NCBI GenBank assembly: GCA_964519955.1
Contig: CAZFLM010000008.1
Coordinates: forward strand, 1-64,000
Direction of reading: 5' to 3'
Source of the DNA: CAZFLM01 sp964519955
Lineage (GTDB): Bacteria; Armatimonadota; Chthonomonadetes; Chthonomonadales; CAJBBX01
Length of the DNA: 64,000 nucleotides
This document shows, in pieces, positions 1-8,467 of the stretch; positions within the stretch are counted from its first letter, which is position 1; the number at the start of each line of letters is the position of its first letter. The position numbers and the translations under genes are program-made. The notes below the pieces were generated by a model that saw only the letters and a program-made list of their open reading frames with translations, searched no databases and had not been told where the DNA came from.

Positions 1-91
1 TACCGGTGATCCGCTCACCATATAGGTCAACGCTAATAGGGAACGCACTACTAGTCGCATCCCGCCGGTATCGCTGTTCTTCGGTGTTCAT
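1..91 (-). CDS. Unidentified protein, N-terminal fragment cut by the window edge
   Basis: A minus-strand reading frame opens with ATG at 91 and runs off the window start, giving about 30 residues beginning MNTEEQRYRRDATSSAFPIS. It lies directly downstream of the polysaccharide-exporter ATPase on the same strand, with an 18-nt gap. In this context the next gene is often a glycosyltransferase or methyltransferase of the same locus, but that is inference. No strong ribosome-binding site is visible and the visible part is too short for family assignment. Confidence 0.4.
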   Translation of the reverse strand, partial: MNTEEQRYRRDATSSAFPISVDLYGERITG

Positions 92-109
92 CTGTGGTTG
101 CATTCGCCG

Positions 110-880
110 TTACGGCGCGGCGAAGTCCGGGTCGCTCGCGGCCTTCGTGTACTCCTGCACCACCGCCTCCATGTCGCCGTCCATGCGGATGACGCCGTGG
201 TGCAGCCAGATGACCCGCTGCGCCACCGCCCGCACCACCGCCATGTCGTGCGACACGTACAGGATGGTCTTGCCGGCCTGCTGGAACTCCTGGATCTTGC
301 GGAGGCACTTGTGCTGGAATGCCTCGTCGCCAACCGCCAGCACCTCGTCGACGATCAGTATCTCCGGGTCGGTGTGGATGGCGATGGAGAACCCGAGGCG
401 CATCTGCATGCCGTCGGAGTAGTTGCGCAGCGGCGTGTCGATCTTCTCCGCCAGGTCCGGCGTATCGAACGCGAACTGGACGATGCTGTCGAACCGCTGC
501 CGGATCGTCTTCGGCGACATGCCCAGGATCGCGCCGTACAGCTCCACGTTCTCGGTGCCGGTCAACTCCGGGTGGAAGCCCGCGCCGAGTTGGAGGAGGG
601 GGGCCACCGAGCCGTTCACCTGCACGCTGCCTGCCGTCGGCTTGTACACGCGTGCGATGAGCGAGAGCAGCGTCGACTTCCCGGAGCCGTTCCGCCCGAT
701 GAGCGCGACGGTCTGTCCGTGCGGGATGTCGAAGGTGATGCCCTTCAGCACCTCCTTGCGCTCGCGGGGGCGGTTCATCCAGAACGTCAGGATGGCGCGC
801 TTCAGCGTGTTGGCGGCGCGGTGCGAGATGATGAAGGTCTTGTGCAGGTCCGAGACCTCGATGGCGTTCGGGGTGCTCAT
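110..880 (-). CDS. ABC transporter ATP-binding protein, polysaccharide export type (Wzt/TagH-like)
   Basis: A 256-residue ATPase that would power export of an O-antigen, teichoic-acid-like or capsular polysaccharide across the inner membrane. Walker A GRNGSGKST is at residues 62-70. The divergent signature YSDGMQMRL near 154-162, typical of the Wzt/TagH/KpsT group, is followed by Walker B ILIVDE at 174-179. It lacks the long C-terminal carbohydrate-binding domain of some Wzt proteins, so it is the short form. The ATG at 880 overlaps the permease stop codon by 4 bases (ATGA), which supports this start over longer in-frame extensions. It works with the adjacent ABC-2 permease. Confidence 0.93.
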   Translation of the reverse strand: MSTPNAIEVSDLHKTFIISHRAANTLKRAILTFWMNRPRERKEVLKGITFDIPHGQTVALIGRNGSGKSTLLSLIARVYKPTAGSVQVNGSVAPLLQLGAGFHPELTGTENVELYGAILGMSPKTIRQRFDSIVQFAFDTPDLAEKIDTPLRNYSDGMQMRLGFSIAIHTDPEILIVDEVLAVGDEAFQHKCLRKIQEFQQAGKTILYVSHDMAVVRAVAQRVIWLHHGVIRMDGDMEAVVQEYTKAASDPDFAAP

Positions 881-1734
881 GGCCGCTCCACGAAGTGCCA
901 CTTGCGGCTGTTGAAGTAGGCGTACCCGGCCACGAGGATGCCGAAGCACACAAAGCCAGTGAGGATCAGTGCGCTCGGCTGCAGTGGCATGTAGTCCATC
1001 TTGAGCGCGTCCCCCAGTGCTGCCCGGTCCAGCGGTTGCAGGATGGTCTTGCGGAAGCCGTTCATGAGCGCGGTGACCGGGTTGTTCAGGTACAGGAACA
1101 CGGCCCACTTCCCAGCGGTGCTCTCCAGCTTCGTGGTGATGTTCATCATCTCGACGATATACATGATTGGGAACAGGAAGAGGCCCAACTGCAGCAGCAC
1201 CGTGAGGATGTACTTCACGTCTTCATAGAAGACGTTCAGGCACGAGATGAAGAACGACAGGCCCGTGACCAGCATAAACTGGCAGACGATGAGGTAGGGC
1301 ACCCAGAGGACGCTCACCAACACGGGGCCGCTGCGGAAGCCGTACCAGTAGATGAAGAACACGCCCCACGACAACAGGAAGTGGATGAAGTTGCTGATGG
1401 CGCACGAGAGCGGGATGATCTCGCGCGGCAGGTAGACCTTCTTGATGACGCCATACATCAGCAGCACAGACTGGCTGGAGTCCAGCAGCGAGGTCGATGT
1501 GTAGGTCCACGGGATCATTGCTACCAGCAGGTAGGCCGAGTAGTTAGGCACTGCCGCCATGATGCCGGTGATGTTCTTGAACGCGTACGTGATGACCAGC
1601 ACCTGCAGCAGGGGCGGGGCGATCGACCAGAAGAACCCCATGCGGGAGTTCTTGTAGCGCACCTTCAGGTCGCGTCGAACGAGGACCCAGAGGAGAGTGC
1701 GGAACTTCCAGAGCTCGGCCAACTCGCGTCGCAC
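877..1734 (-). CDS. ABC-2 type polysaccharide export permease (Wzm/TagG-like)
   Basis: A 285-residue integral membrane protein with six predicted hydrophobic segments and the ABC-2 N-terminal motif LVRRDLKVRYKNSRMGFFWS, characteristic of polysaccharide exporter permeases. It forms the channel half of the exporter with the ATPase encoded 4 bases downstream in overlap. The start is GTG at 1734, preceded by a GAAAGGAG ribosome-binding site. A sigma70-like promoter lies about 170 bases upstream (1900-1929). Length is normal for the family. The exported polymer cannot be read from the sequence. Confidence 0.93.
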   Translation of the reverse strand: MRRELAELWKFRTLLWVLVRRDLKVRYKNSRMGFFWSIAPPLLQVLVITYAFKNITGIMAAVPNYSAYLLVAMIPWTYTSTSLLDSSQSVLLMYGVIKKVYLPREIIPLSCAISNFIHFLLSWGVFFIYWYGFRSGPVLVSVLWVPYLIVCQFMLVTGLSFFISCLNVFYEDVKYILTVLLQLGLFLFPIMYIVEMMNITTKLESTAGKWAVFLYLNNPVTALMNGFRKTILQPLDRAALGDALKMDYMPLQPSALILTGFVCFGILVAGYAYFNSRKWHFVERP

Positions 1735-1899
1735 GGTGGTGCCGGCTCCTTTCGTCGGCGCACAGGCGCCCTCGGCTCATCCGTCGATCGCTGATGACGC
1801 GCATCGGTCCGGCCGAGCGGAGAGGAGGAAGATGCGGGCGCGCCCTTGGTCGCAAATGTCGCACAAATGGCACTTGCACTCCGGGCGCGGAACTGATAG

Positions 1900-1929
1900 A
1901 GTATACAGAGCGGCCCGACATTCTGTCAA
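1900..1929 (-). promoter_or_regulatory. Sigma70-type promoter for the polysaccharide exporter operon
   Basis: Read on the minus strand, TTGACA (1929-1924) and TATACT (1905-1900) are separated by 18 bases. Both hexamers are at or next to consensus, and the promoter faces the permease gene starting at 1734. It implies a leader of about 160 nt, in which I recognise no riboswitch. The rest of the 1735-2051 gap holds nothing else I can support. Confidence 0.7.
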
Positions 1930-2051
1930 CGAGGTCGGGCTGTGTGCTAGCTGGGTCGCAGCGGCATCGTGCGGCGCGGCCGGCGGAAGGCAACTGGATA
2001 GGTTCGTGCGTTTGTACGTGCGGTAGCTTCTGAGCACCAAGGAGGTGGCCA

Positions 2052-2267
2052 ATGAAGCGGTGGGTCTACCACTCGATGGTGATCCGCGACCTTTCGATTG
2101 CCGATTCCAAGCTGAACGCGGAGGGAGAGAAGGGCTGGGAACTGGTCAACATCTGCCTGCTGGACGGCAACAGCGCTCGAGCGTTCTTCAAGCGGGCGAT
2201 TGTGGAAGGCCTGGAGGTGGATAACGTGCATGACGCGGCCGTCGTGACCGCCGGGGGCGTCGTGTAG
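2052..2267 (+). CDS. Small DUF4177-like protein
   Basis: A 71-residue protein preceded by a near-perfect ribosome-binding site (AAGGAGGTG, 6 bases before ATG). The pattern MKRWVYHSMVIRD then EGEKGWELVNI, followed by an FFKR segment, resembles the small DUF4177 fold, where a GWELV motif sits in a short beta-rich domain. No function is established for such proteins. It stands alone on the plus strand and a hairpin lies downstream (2363-2404). Assignment rests on motif resemblance only. Confidence 0.75.
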   Translation: MKRWVYHSMVIRDLSIADSKLNAEGEKGWELVNICLLDGNSARAFFKRAIVEGLEVDNVHDAAVVTAGGVV

Positions 2268-2362
2268 CATTGCTAGACCAGCGTCGTGGGCGGCGACACG
2301 CATTCGTCCATTCATCAATTATCGTGCCGCCATCGACCCCATGCTCTGCCGCAGACAGCATC

Positions 2363-2404
2363 AGGCCGCCGTCACCCGGTTCCGCGAACCAGGTCCGGCG
2401 GCCT
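2363..2404 (+). terminator. Possible terminator hairpin downstream of the DUF4177-like gene
   Basis: Arms AGGCCGCC (2363-2370) and GGCGGCCT (2397-2404) enclose a second complementary pair (CGGTTC and GAACC), giving a strong stem. The following CATTTCGTGTT is only moderately T-rich. It could equally serve the minus-strand toxin gene ending at 2453. Confidence 0.45.
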
Positions 2405-2452
2405 CATTTCGTGTTGGGCTGCGCGCGACTGGAGCACACCGTAGTGGTGTAG

Positions 2453-2836
2453 TCAGAGCTTCGTGTCGGTGCGAGGCGCAGGCGCGAACCGTCGGATCCG
2501 GCCTGCTTGGATCGTCCAGAGCTGTCCGTGTACCGGACCGGCCGCCAGTCCGCGGATGAGCGTCTCGACCGCGGCGGTCAGTGCCGCCACGGTGTGGCGC
2601 TCAGGCACTCGCAGCACCGCGATCCCGGGCAGATGGGTTGGGTCGAAGACGAATGGGTTGCTGAAGTCCAGATCGAGCGTTACCAGGCATCTGCCCTCGG
2701 CCCGGCAGGCGTCCAGGATGTGCCGGTCGGGGCTGCCTTCGAGGCGCTGATCAGGCACGGTCGCCACATCGTGGCCGGCGCTTCTGAGCAGCGCAGCGAC
2801 CGTCTCGCCCAGGTTCTGGTCGATCTTGAGCCGCAC
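2453..2836 (-). CDS. DUF5615 PIN-like toxin (VapC45-like)
   Basis: A 127-residue protein with the DUF5615/Mut7-C-like PIN pattern: an N-terminal KIDQNLG acidic motif, then GHDV, then the LVTLDLDFSNP stretch carrying conserved acidic residues, and a C-terminal VHGQLWTIQAGRIRRF segment. Family members are thought to be ribonuclease toxins paired with DUF433 antitoxins, as in M. tuberculosis VapBC45. Start is GTG at 2836, overlapping the end of the DUF433 frame, the usual coupled arrangement. The toxin frame is intact although the upstream antitoxin gene is interrupted by an insertion. A longer in-frame reading from an ATG inside the insertion (3049) exists, but its first 70 residues look like noise. 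Confidence 0.8.
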   Translation of the reverse strand: MRLKIDQNLGETVAALLRSAGHDVATVPDQRLEGSPDRHILDACRAEGRCLVTLDLDFSNPFVFDPTHLPGIAVLRVPERHTVAALTAAVETLIRGLAAGPVHGQLWTIQAGRIRRFAPAPRTDTKL

Positions 2837-3158
2837 TAGGCTGCTTCCGGAGGCAGGTCCACGTATCCGGCGCGCGCCACCTCCGCGCCGTAGGCGATGC
2901 AGGCCAGGATGTCGGTCTCGGTGATCCCGGGGTATTCCCGCAGCACCTCGGCCATCGACATGCCGTCGGACAGCATGTCCAGCACTAGCCTGGATCATGC
3001 ACGAGTGCAGTGGTGAGATGGGCCTCCGTGCCCGTCCGGTGCGACTCATGAATAGGTCAGGCTAGCGACACCCAGATCCTGTGCCCGCGGATGCACGGCC
3101 TCCCGAAGCACACGTTCGGGGCCACCGATATGCGGCGCAGCAGCTCCTCTCGGCCCAT
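2836..3158 (-). pseudogene. DUF433 antitoxin gene interrupted by an 81-bp MITE-like insertion
   Basis: The N-terminal part (ATG at 3158, MGREELLRRISVAPNVCFGR then PCIRGHRIWVSL) has the DUF433 hallmark G.PCIRG-R..V. It stops three codons into the inserted element. After the element the same protein resumes as VLDMLSDGMSMAEVLREYPG and ends at 2836 as YVDLPPEAA. Joining 3158-3063 to 2985-2836 and keeping one CTAG restores a continuous frame of normal length. This is the antitoxin expected for the DUF5615 toxin immediately downstream. The gene begins 8 bases after the sugar-ABC ATPase stop, so it may be co-transcribed with that operon. Confidence 0.85.
2985..3065. mobile_element. MITE-like element, copy 1, flanked by CTAG duplication
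   Basis: An 81-base segment bounded by CTAG at both ends (2985-2988 and 3062-3065), with short terminal inverted repeats CTAGCCTG/CAGGCTAG and a weaker inner match. Removing one CTAG plus the 73-base core exactly restores the interrupted DUF433 frame, so CTAG behaves as a 4-bp target duplication. A second copy at 12736-12816 has the same length with only two mismatches. It encodes no transposase. CTAG fits the YTAR target of the IS5 group, an inference about which transposase moved it. Confidence 0.85.
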
Positions 3159-3166
3159 CGACCAGT

Positions 3167-4678
3167 CTACTCCCCGCCCGTCGCCAGGTGCATGATCTTC
3201 TCCTGCGTCGCCTCCTCGCGCGACAGCTCGCCCGTGATGCGACCCTCGTGCATCACCACGATGCGGTCGCTCATCCCCAGCACCTCGGGAAGCTCGGAAG
3301 AGATCATGATGATCGCGCAGCCACGCTTGGCCAGCGCGTTCATGAGCTGGTAGATCTCCGTCTTGGCGCCCACGTCGATGCCGCGCGTCGGCTCGTCGAA
3401 GATCAGCACCTTCGAGTCGGTGAACAGCCACTTGGCGAGGACGACCTTCTGCTGGTTGCCGCCCGATAGGTTCTGCACCGTCTGCTCGATGGTCGGCGTC
3501 TTCACCGTCAGGTCGGCGACGTACTTCTTCGCCACCTCGCGCTCGCGTCCCGCCTGGATGAAGTTGAGGGTCGAGATCTCGCGCAGGTTCGCCAGCGTGA
3601 TGTTCTCGCGCACCACCATGCCCAGCACGAGCCCCTGCGCCTTGCGGTCCTCGGTGACGAGGCCGATGCCCTGGCGGATGGCGTCCTGCGGCGACTTCAC
3701 GCGCGCGGGCTTGCCGTACAGCTCGATCTGTCCGCTGTCGAATGGGTCGGCCCCAAAGATCGCGCGCGCCAGTTCCGTGCGTCCCGCGCCGACCAGTCCC
3801 GCGATGCCCAGTACCTCGCCCTCGTGCACGGTGATGCTGATGTTGTCCAGCACGCCCTTGCGGCTCAGGTTCTTCACGACCAGAGCCGGGCTGCCGATGG
3901 GGGCGGCCTCCTTCGGGATCATCTGCGTCAGCTCGCGGCCGACCATCAGCTTGATGATGTCCTCGCGCGTCAACTCCTGGATGTCCCGCGTGGCGATGTG
4001 CTTGCCGTCGCGCAGCACCGTCACGCGATCGCAGATCTCGAAGACCTCCTCGAGACGGTGCGAGATGTACACGATCGAGACGCCCTCGCTCTTCATCTGC
4101 CGGATCAGCGCGAACAGGCTCTTCAGCTCGTGGTCGGTCAGCGTCGCCGAGGGCTCGTCCATGACGATGATCTTCGCGCCCCACCATGTCGCCTTGGCGA
4201 TCTCCACCATCTGCTGCTGGGCGACGGAGAGGCGGTTCACCGGTGTGCGGGCGTTCAGGCGGACGCCGAGCTTGTCGATGATTCGCTGGGCCTCGGAGTA
4301 CTGCTTGCCGAAGTCCACGAACCCCGGCAGCTTGGCCCGCAGCTCGCGCCCGAGGAAGATGTTCTCGGCGGCGTCGAGGTAGGGCACCAGGTTGAACTCC
4401 TGGTAGATGATCGACACGCCGTAGTCACGCGCCTTCTGCGGACTGTCGATGTGCGCGGCCTTGCCGTCGATGATGATCTCGCCGGAGTCCTTGGGCTGCG
4501 CCCCGGCCAGGATCTTCATCAGCGTCGACTTGCCCGCGCCGTTCTCGCCGAGCAGGCCGTGCACCTCGCCTGGGCGGACATCGAAGCTGACGTTGTCGAG
4601 CGCGAGCACGCCTGGGTAGGTCTTGGTGATGCTGCGCATCTCGAGCGCGAGCGGGGCGGCGACGGCGGTATCTGTCAC
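3167..4678 (-). CDS. Sugar ABC transporter ATP-binding protein (RbsA/MglA/XylG-like), orphan
   Basis: A 503-residue protein with two fused nucleotide-binding domains, as in ribose/galactose/xylose importers. Domain 1 has Walker A GENGAGKST and the Q-rich signature LSVAQQQMVEIAKA. Domain 2 has the degenerate P-loop GLVGAGRTEL, the signature LSGGNQQKVVLAKWL and Walker B VLIFDEPTRGID. This asymmetry is normal for the family. The start is taken as GTG at 4678, with GAGGAG 7 bases upstream. No permease or substrate-binding gene adjoins it; its partners must be elsewhere. It is the last gene of a minus-strand run starting at 10462. Confidence 0.93.
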   Translation of the reverse strand: MTDTAVAAPLALEMRSITKTYPGVLALDNVSFDVRPGEVHGLLGENGAGKSTLMKILAGAQPKDSGEIIIDGKAAHIDSPQKARDYGVSIIYQEFNLVPYLDAAENIFLGRELRAKLPGFVDFGKQYSEAQRIIDKLGVRLNARTPVNRLSVAQQQMVEIAKATWWGAKIIVMDEPSATLTDHELKSLFALIRQMKSEGVSIVYISHRLEEVFEICDRVTVLRDGKHIATRDIQELTREDIIKLMVGRELTQMIPKEAAPIGSPALVVKNLSRKGVLDNISITVHEGEVLGIAGLVGAGRTELARAIFGADPFDSGQIELYGKPARVKSPQDAIRQGIGLVTEDRKAQGLVLGMVVRENITLANLREISTLNFIQAGREREVAKKYVADLTVKTPTIEQTVQNLSGGNQQKVVLAKWLFTDSKVLIFDEPTRGIDVGAKTEIYQLMNALAKRGCAIIMISSELPEVLGMSDRIVVMHEGRITGELSREEATQEKIMHLATGGE

Positions 4679-4753
4679 GGGATCATCTCCTCGGAGTGAG
4701 GTCTCTGTACGTTGCCGGACGCGGCAGACGGCCCCACGTGCGGCACTCACATG

Positions 4754-6778
4754 CTATGCACCTTCTCGATTCGCCGCGGGGCGTCCGGCCTCCTCCCCCG
4801 AGACGGCCCCAAGTGCGAAGAGGTCGTGCAGGAACGACATGATGAACGGACCCAGAATGAAGGTGGCCGCGATCACCCCGGAGTCGTTGAAGAGGAACGC
4901 GACGACCGCCACGATGCCGGCAGCGCGGAACCCGTGGCGGCGGTCTTGCCACTCCGCCCACGGGTCGCGCCCCTTCTCCTTCAGCCGCTCGTTCACGATC
5001 CAGAGCGCGGCGACCGTCAGCAGAGCCGAGGTCAACATGATCGGGTTCGCGGCGATGCGCAGGTTCATCGCCAGCTTCCGCGCGACGATGTCGGCCAGGT
5101 GCCACCAGCCAAGCGCCTCCGTCGACGCGAGGGCGCCGCCCATGTGCGATGAGCCGGCGCCGGTCGCCCCGCGTTCGAGCAACGCCACAAGGAACGCCGC
5201 GGCGAAGCCGCCGGCTGTCCACAGCAGCGCGTTTCGCCACTGGTACCGGCGCCCGCGCGAGACGGACACTGCCGCGCCCAGTGCCGCCGCCCCGACGATG
5301 ATGCCTCCCGCCTTGGCGCCCAGCGCCGGGTGCCCCAGCACCGCCCAGGCGCATGCCAGCATGCCGATCCGCTCCCACGCGTGCCAGGGCACCGAGCAGG
5401 CGGCGAACAGCGCGCAGCCGATCAGCACACCCATGTACTCATTGCCGATGCCGTAGAACCGAATGCCCTGCAACTGGTAGCCCGAGAACATCGAGAACTG
5501 CACCAGGCCCAGGCGGAGCACGGCGTCCACGAAGATGACGGCTGCCGTCGCGCCCAGCACGAGCGTGGGGCCGTCCGGCGCCCTCCGGCGCGTGGCCAGG
5601 CCCGCCGCCGCCCCGAGCGCCAGCATCAGGCCGCCGATCGCGGCGCTCAGCACGGCCAGCGACTGGGCGCGCAGCGGAACGGCTAGCATCATGGCCAGCG
5701 GCATCGTGAGCAGCACCAGAGCCGCCCACCGGAAGCCCGCCGTCCGCCAGCCCCGCGCGCCGGCCAGCAGCCCGCCGAACACGACGATGGCGCAGATGAC
5801 TCCGAGGCCAAGGAACACCGGCACGAGCGCCGCTTCGTTCGTCGCGACGATCCGGTCGAGCCGGGCTGCCTCGCTCAGCGGCGCGGCCGTCTCCTCGGAC
5901 ATCCAGGCGTGCCCGGGGGTGCCGGGAGCGGCCTCCACGCCGGCCCGCGCCAGCAGCGTCGGCGCCAGGTCGAGGTTGCTCACCAGCCCGGGCGTCCGCG
6001 TGGTGGCGGAGGTCAGCAGCCCGCGCTCCCACGACGGCCCGGCGCACACGATGGCGGGCAGACGCCTGCGGCCGACGAACCAGTCCGGCGAGGGGAGGGG
6101 GCAGACGATGATGTCCGCATCCGCTGGCACGGACCCGAGCACCTCATTCGCGTCCTGCGGCGAAGGGCAGTCGACCAGCACGTCGGCGCCGGCGTCCGCC
6201 ACGGCTGTCGCAAGGTCCGCCGCCACCGGTCCCAACCCGTTCGCGTGGACGAACAGCAGCCCGGCAGGCGCGGCGCCGGCGGCTCGCCCGCGCATCACTG
6301 CGAGCCAGCGGCCCTGGCGCGCCAGGAGCGCGCCCAGCAGCCGCTCATTGAGCCCTCGGCGCGTGAGCGGACCGATGCCCAGGTGAACGAGATGCGCGTC
6401 CTGCGGGACGTCGAGGCCGCTCCGCCGCGAGAACGCTACGACTGCCGGCACGCCCTCATCCGCGGACATGTCACCCGGGTGCATCACCTCGGCGTCGCCG
6501 GGCTCGGCCGGCACATGGTCGCCCACCGCGAGCGTGAGGAGCGTGGTCGCAGGGTCGCGGCGCGGGGCGGCCATGTTCATCAAGCCGATCGCGCCCCGTG
6601 CCGCAAGCTCATTCAGGCGGGGCAGCGCAGGGCTCGCGATGTCGTCGGTCGTGAGCCCGGGGCAGAGGATGAGGAACAGGCGCGGGCGCGGAAGCGGGTC
6701 TGCCGCGGCCAGGCGGGGCAGGCACAGAGCCGCGGCGGCGAGGACGAGAACGAAGATGGGGAGTCTGCGAGCTGCCAT
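4754..6778 (-). CDS. Alkaline-phosphatase-superfamily-like domain fused to a polytopic membrane domain
   Basis: A 674-residue protein. Residues 1-26 form a signal peptide or anchor. About 30-320 resemble an alkaline-phosphatase/sulfatase fold by spacing (LFLILCPGLTTDDI near the start, GLVSNLDLAPTLL before the membrane part), but the full metal-binding set cannot be confirmed by eye. Residues 325-650 carry roughly eight to nine hydrophobic helices, with a conserved-looking FYGIGNEYMG between two of them. Such fusions are found as uncharacterised envelope proteins in Firmicutes and relatives. It starts 14 bases after recN and lies in the same operon. Substrate and catalytic competence are unknown. 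Confidence 0.8.
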   Translation of the reverse strand: MAARRLPIFVLVLAAAALCLPRLAAADPLPRPRLFLILCPGLTTDDIASPALPRLNELAARGAIGLMNMAAPRRDPATTLLTLAVGDHVPAEPGDAEVMHPGDMSADEGVPAVVAFSRRSGLDVPQDAHLVHLGIGPLTRRGLNERLLGALLARQGRWLAVMRGRAAGAAPAGLLFVHANGLGPVAADLATAVADAGADVLVDCPSPQDANEVLGSVPADADIIVCPLPSPDWFVGRRRLPAIVCAGPSWERGLLTSATTRTPGLVSNLDLAPTLLARAGVEAAPGTPGHAWMSEETAAPLSEAARLDRIVATNEAALVPVFLGLGVICAIVVFGGLLAGARGWRTAGFRWAALVLLTMPLAMMLAVPLRAQSLAVLSAAIGGLMLALGAAAGLATRRRAPDGPTLVLGATAAVIFVDAVLRLGLVQFSMFSGYQLQGIRFYGIGNEYMGVLIGCALFAACSVPWHAWERIGMLACAWAVLGHPALGAKAGGIIVGAAALGAAVSVSRGRRYQWRNALLWTAGGFAAAFLVALLERGATGAGSSHMGGALASTEALGWWHLADIVARKLAMNLRIAANPIMLTSALLTVAALWIVNERLKEKGRDPWAEWQDRRHGFRAAGIVAVVAFLFNDSGVIAATFILGPFIMSFLHDLFALGAVSGEEAGRPAANREGA

Positions 6779-6792
6779 CTGGGCGCCCGGGC

Positions 6793-8460
6793 CTACTCGG
6801 CCAGGCCGAGCAACTCGCGCGCGGCGCGGCGTACGGCCTCGGTCGTCTCGGCGCCGGACAGCATGCGAGCCAGCTCCTCGATCCGCTCATCCTGGCTGAG
6901 CGGCGAGACCGATACGGTGGTGCGCTCGCCCGCGACCTGCTTCTCGATGTAGAGGTGCGTGTCGCCCCGCCCAGCGATCTGCGGCAGGTGCGTGATGCAC
7001 AGCACCTGGGCGCCGCGCGCCAGAGCGCTCAGCTTGTCCGCGATGACGCCCGCCGTGCGCCCGCCCACGCCGGTGTCGATCTCGTCGAACACCATCGTCG
7101 GCAGCGGGTCGCGCCGGGCCATCGCGCTCTTGATGGCCAGCATCACGCGCGACAGCTCGCCGCCGGACGCGATCTTGGCCAGCGGGCGCAGCGGCTCGCC
7201 GGGGTTCGGCGAGATGAGGAACTCGACCCGGTCCGCGCCCCGCGCTGTTGGCTCGCAGGGCTCCAGTGACACCTCGAAGCGCGTGCGCGCCATGCCCAGG
7301 TCGGCCAGTTCGGCGAGCACGGCCTCCGCGAACGCCTGACCCTTCCGTCGCCGCAGCTCGCTCAGCCGCCCCGCCCTGTCCGTGTACTCGGCCTCAACCC
7401 GCGCGATCTCGGCGTCCAGCTCTGCCCCGCGCTCCTCGCTGTGCGTCAGGGCGTTCAGCTTCTCGGTGGTCGCCTGGCCGTAGGCCACCACCTCGTCGAG
7501 AGTGTCGCCGTACTTCCGCTTGAGGCTCCGCAGCATCTCCAGCCGCTCCTCGACCTGCTCCAGCCGCTCGGGGTCCAGTTCCACCGAGTCCGCATAGCGC
7601 CGCAGATCGTGGGCGACCTCCTCCGCCTCGTAGCGCGCGGCGTTCAGGGCCTCCAGGATCGGGCGCACCCGGTCATCGAGGTCGGCGATGTCCTCCAGCG
7701 CGCGGGCCGCCTGCGCCAGCGAATCGACGGCGCCTCCGCCCTCGCCCGATAGCCCGTCGCTTGCCGCTGCGGCGGCCTCGCCGAGCCGCTGGGCGTTCGC
7801 TAGGCGCTTGGCGTCCGCCTCCAGCTCCTCGTCCTCACCGGGTCTGGGGGCTGCCTCGCCGATCTCGTTCACCTGGAAGGAGTAGAGGTCGACGAGGTGC
7901 GCACGCTCGCGGGCGTCCCGCGCGAGGTTGTCGCGCTCCTCCCGCAGGCGGCATGCTACCTCGTAGGTCTCGGCGACCTGCTCGCGGAGCGCCAGCACCT
8001 CCGGCCCGCCCCAGCCATCCAGGATGTCGAGGTGGCGCGGCACGGAGAGGAGCGACTGGTGGTCGTGCTGGCCGTGGAGGTCGACGAGGTCCTCGGCGAG
8101 CGCGCGGAGTTGGCCGATCGTAGCGGGGCGTCCGCCGATGCGAGCGGACGACTTGCCGCCGCCGGCGATCTCCCGCGTGATGAGCAGCTCGCCGTCGTCG
8201 CACTCGAAGCCGGCATCCGCCAGCGCGGCCGCGATGTGGTCGGCGCCTTCGAGATCGAAGACGCCGTCCACGATGGCGCGGTCCGCGCCGCCTCGCACGA
8301 CCTCGGCGCCGACGCGCCCGCCGAGGATGGCCGTCAGCGCGTCGATGAGGATCGACTTGCCCGCGCCCGTCTCACCCGTCAACACGTTCAGTCCCGGGCC
8401 GAAGGACACATCGAGCCGGTCGATGATCGCGAAGTTGCGGATGGCAAGGGCACGCAGCAT
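6793..8460 (-). CDS. recN: DNA repair protein RecN
   Basis: A 555-residue SMC-like ATPase that acts in recombinational repair of double-strand breaks. The start MLRALAIRNFAIID and Walker A GETGAGKS in the first 40 residues, the DLHGQHDHQSLL motif, a long central coiled-coil region, the ABC signature ASGGELSRVMLAIK and Walker B TMVFDEIDTGVGG are all diagnostic. Length matches the family. ATG at 8460 gives the canonical N-terminus; the longer frame upstream is not RecN-like. It begins 7 bases after the DUF6785-like gene and is followed at 14 bases by a membrane protein. Confidence 0.97.
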   Translation of the reverse strand: MLRALAIRNFAIIDRLDVSFGPGLNVLTGETGAGKSILIDALTAILGGRVGAEVVRGGADRAIVDGVFDLEGADHIAAALADAGFECDDGELLITREIAGGGKSSARIGGRPATIGQLRALAEDLVDLHGQHDHQSLLSVPRHLDILDGWGGPEVLALREQVAETYEVACRLREERDNLARDARERAHLVDLYSFQVNEIGEAAPRPGEDEELEADAKRLANAQRLGEAAAAASDGLSGEGGGAVDSLAQAARALEDIADLDDRVRPILEALNAARYEAEEVAHDLRRYADSVELDPERLEQVEERLEMLRSLKRKYGDTLDEVVAYGQATTEKLNALTHSEERGAELDAEIARVEAEYTDRAGRLSELRRRKGQAFAEAVLAELADLGMARTRFEVSLEPCEPTARGADRVEFLISPNPGEPLRPLAKIASGGELSRVMLAIKSAMARRDPLPTMVFDEIDTGVGGRTAGVIADKLSALARGAQVLCITHLPQIAGRGDTHLYIEKQVAGERTTVSVSPLSQDERIEELARMLSGAETTEAVRRAARELLGLAE

Positions 8461-8467
8461 GGCGGTG

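Noticed and set aside
2453..3049. 198-residue fusion reading from an ATG in the MITE into the toxin
   Set aside because: The first 70 residues come from the element and an out-of-frame antitoxin remnant, and the GTG at 2836 gives the family-length toxin.
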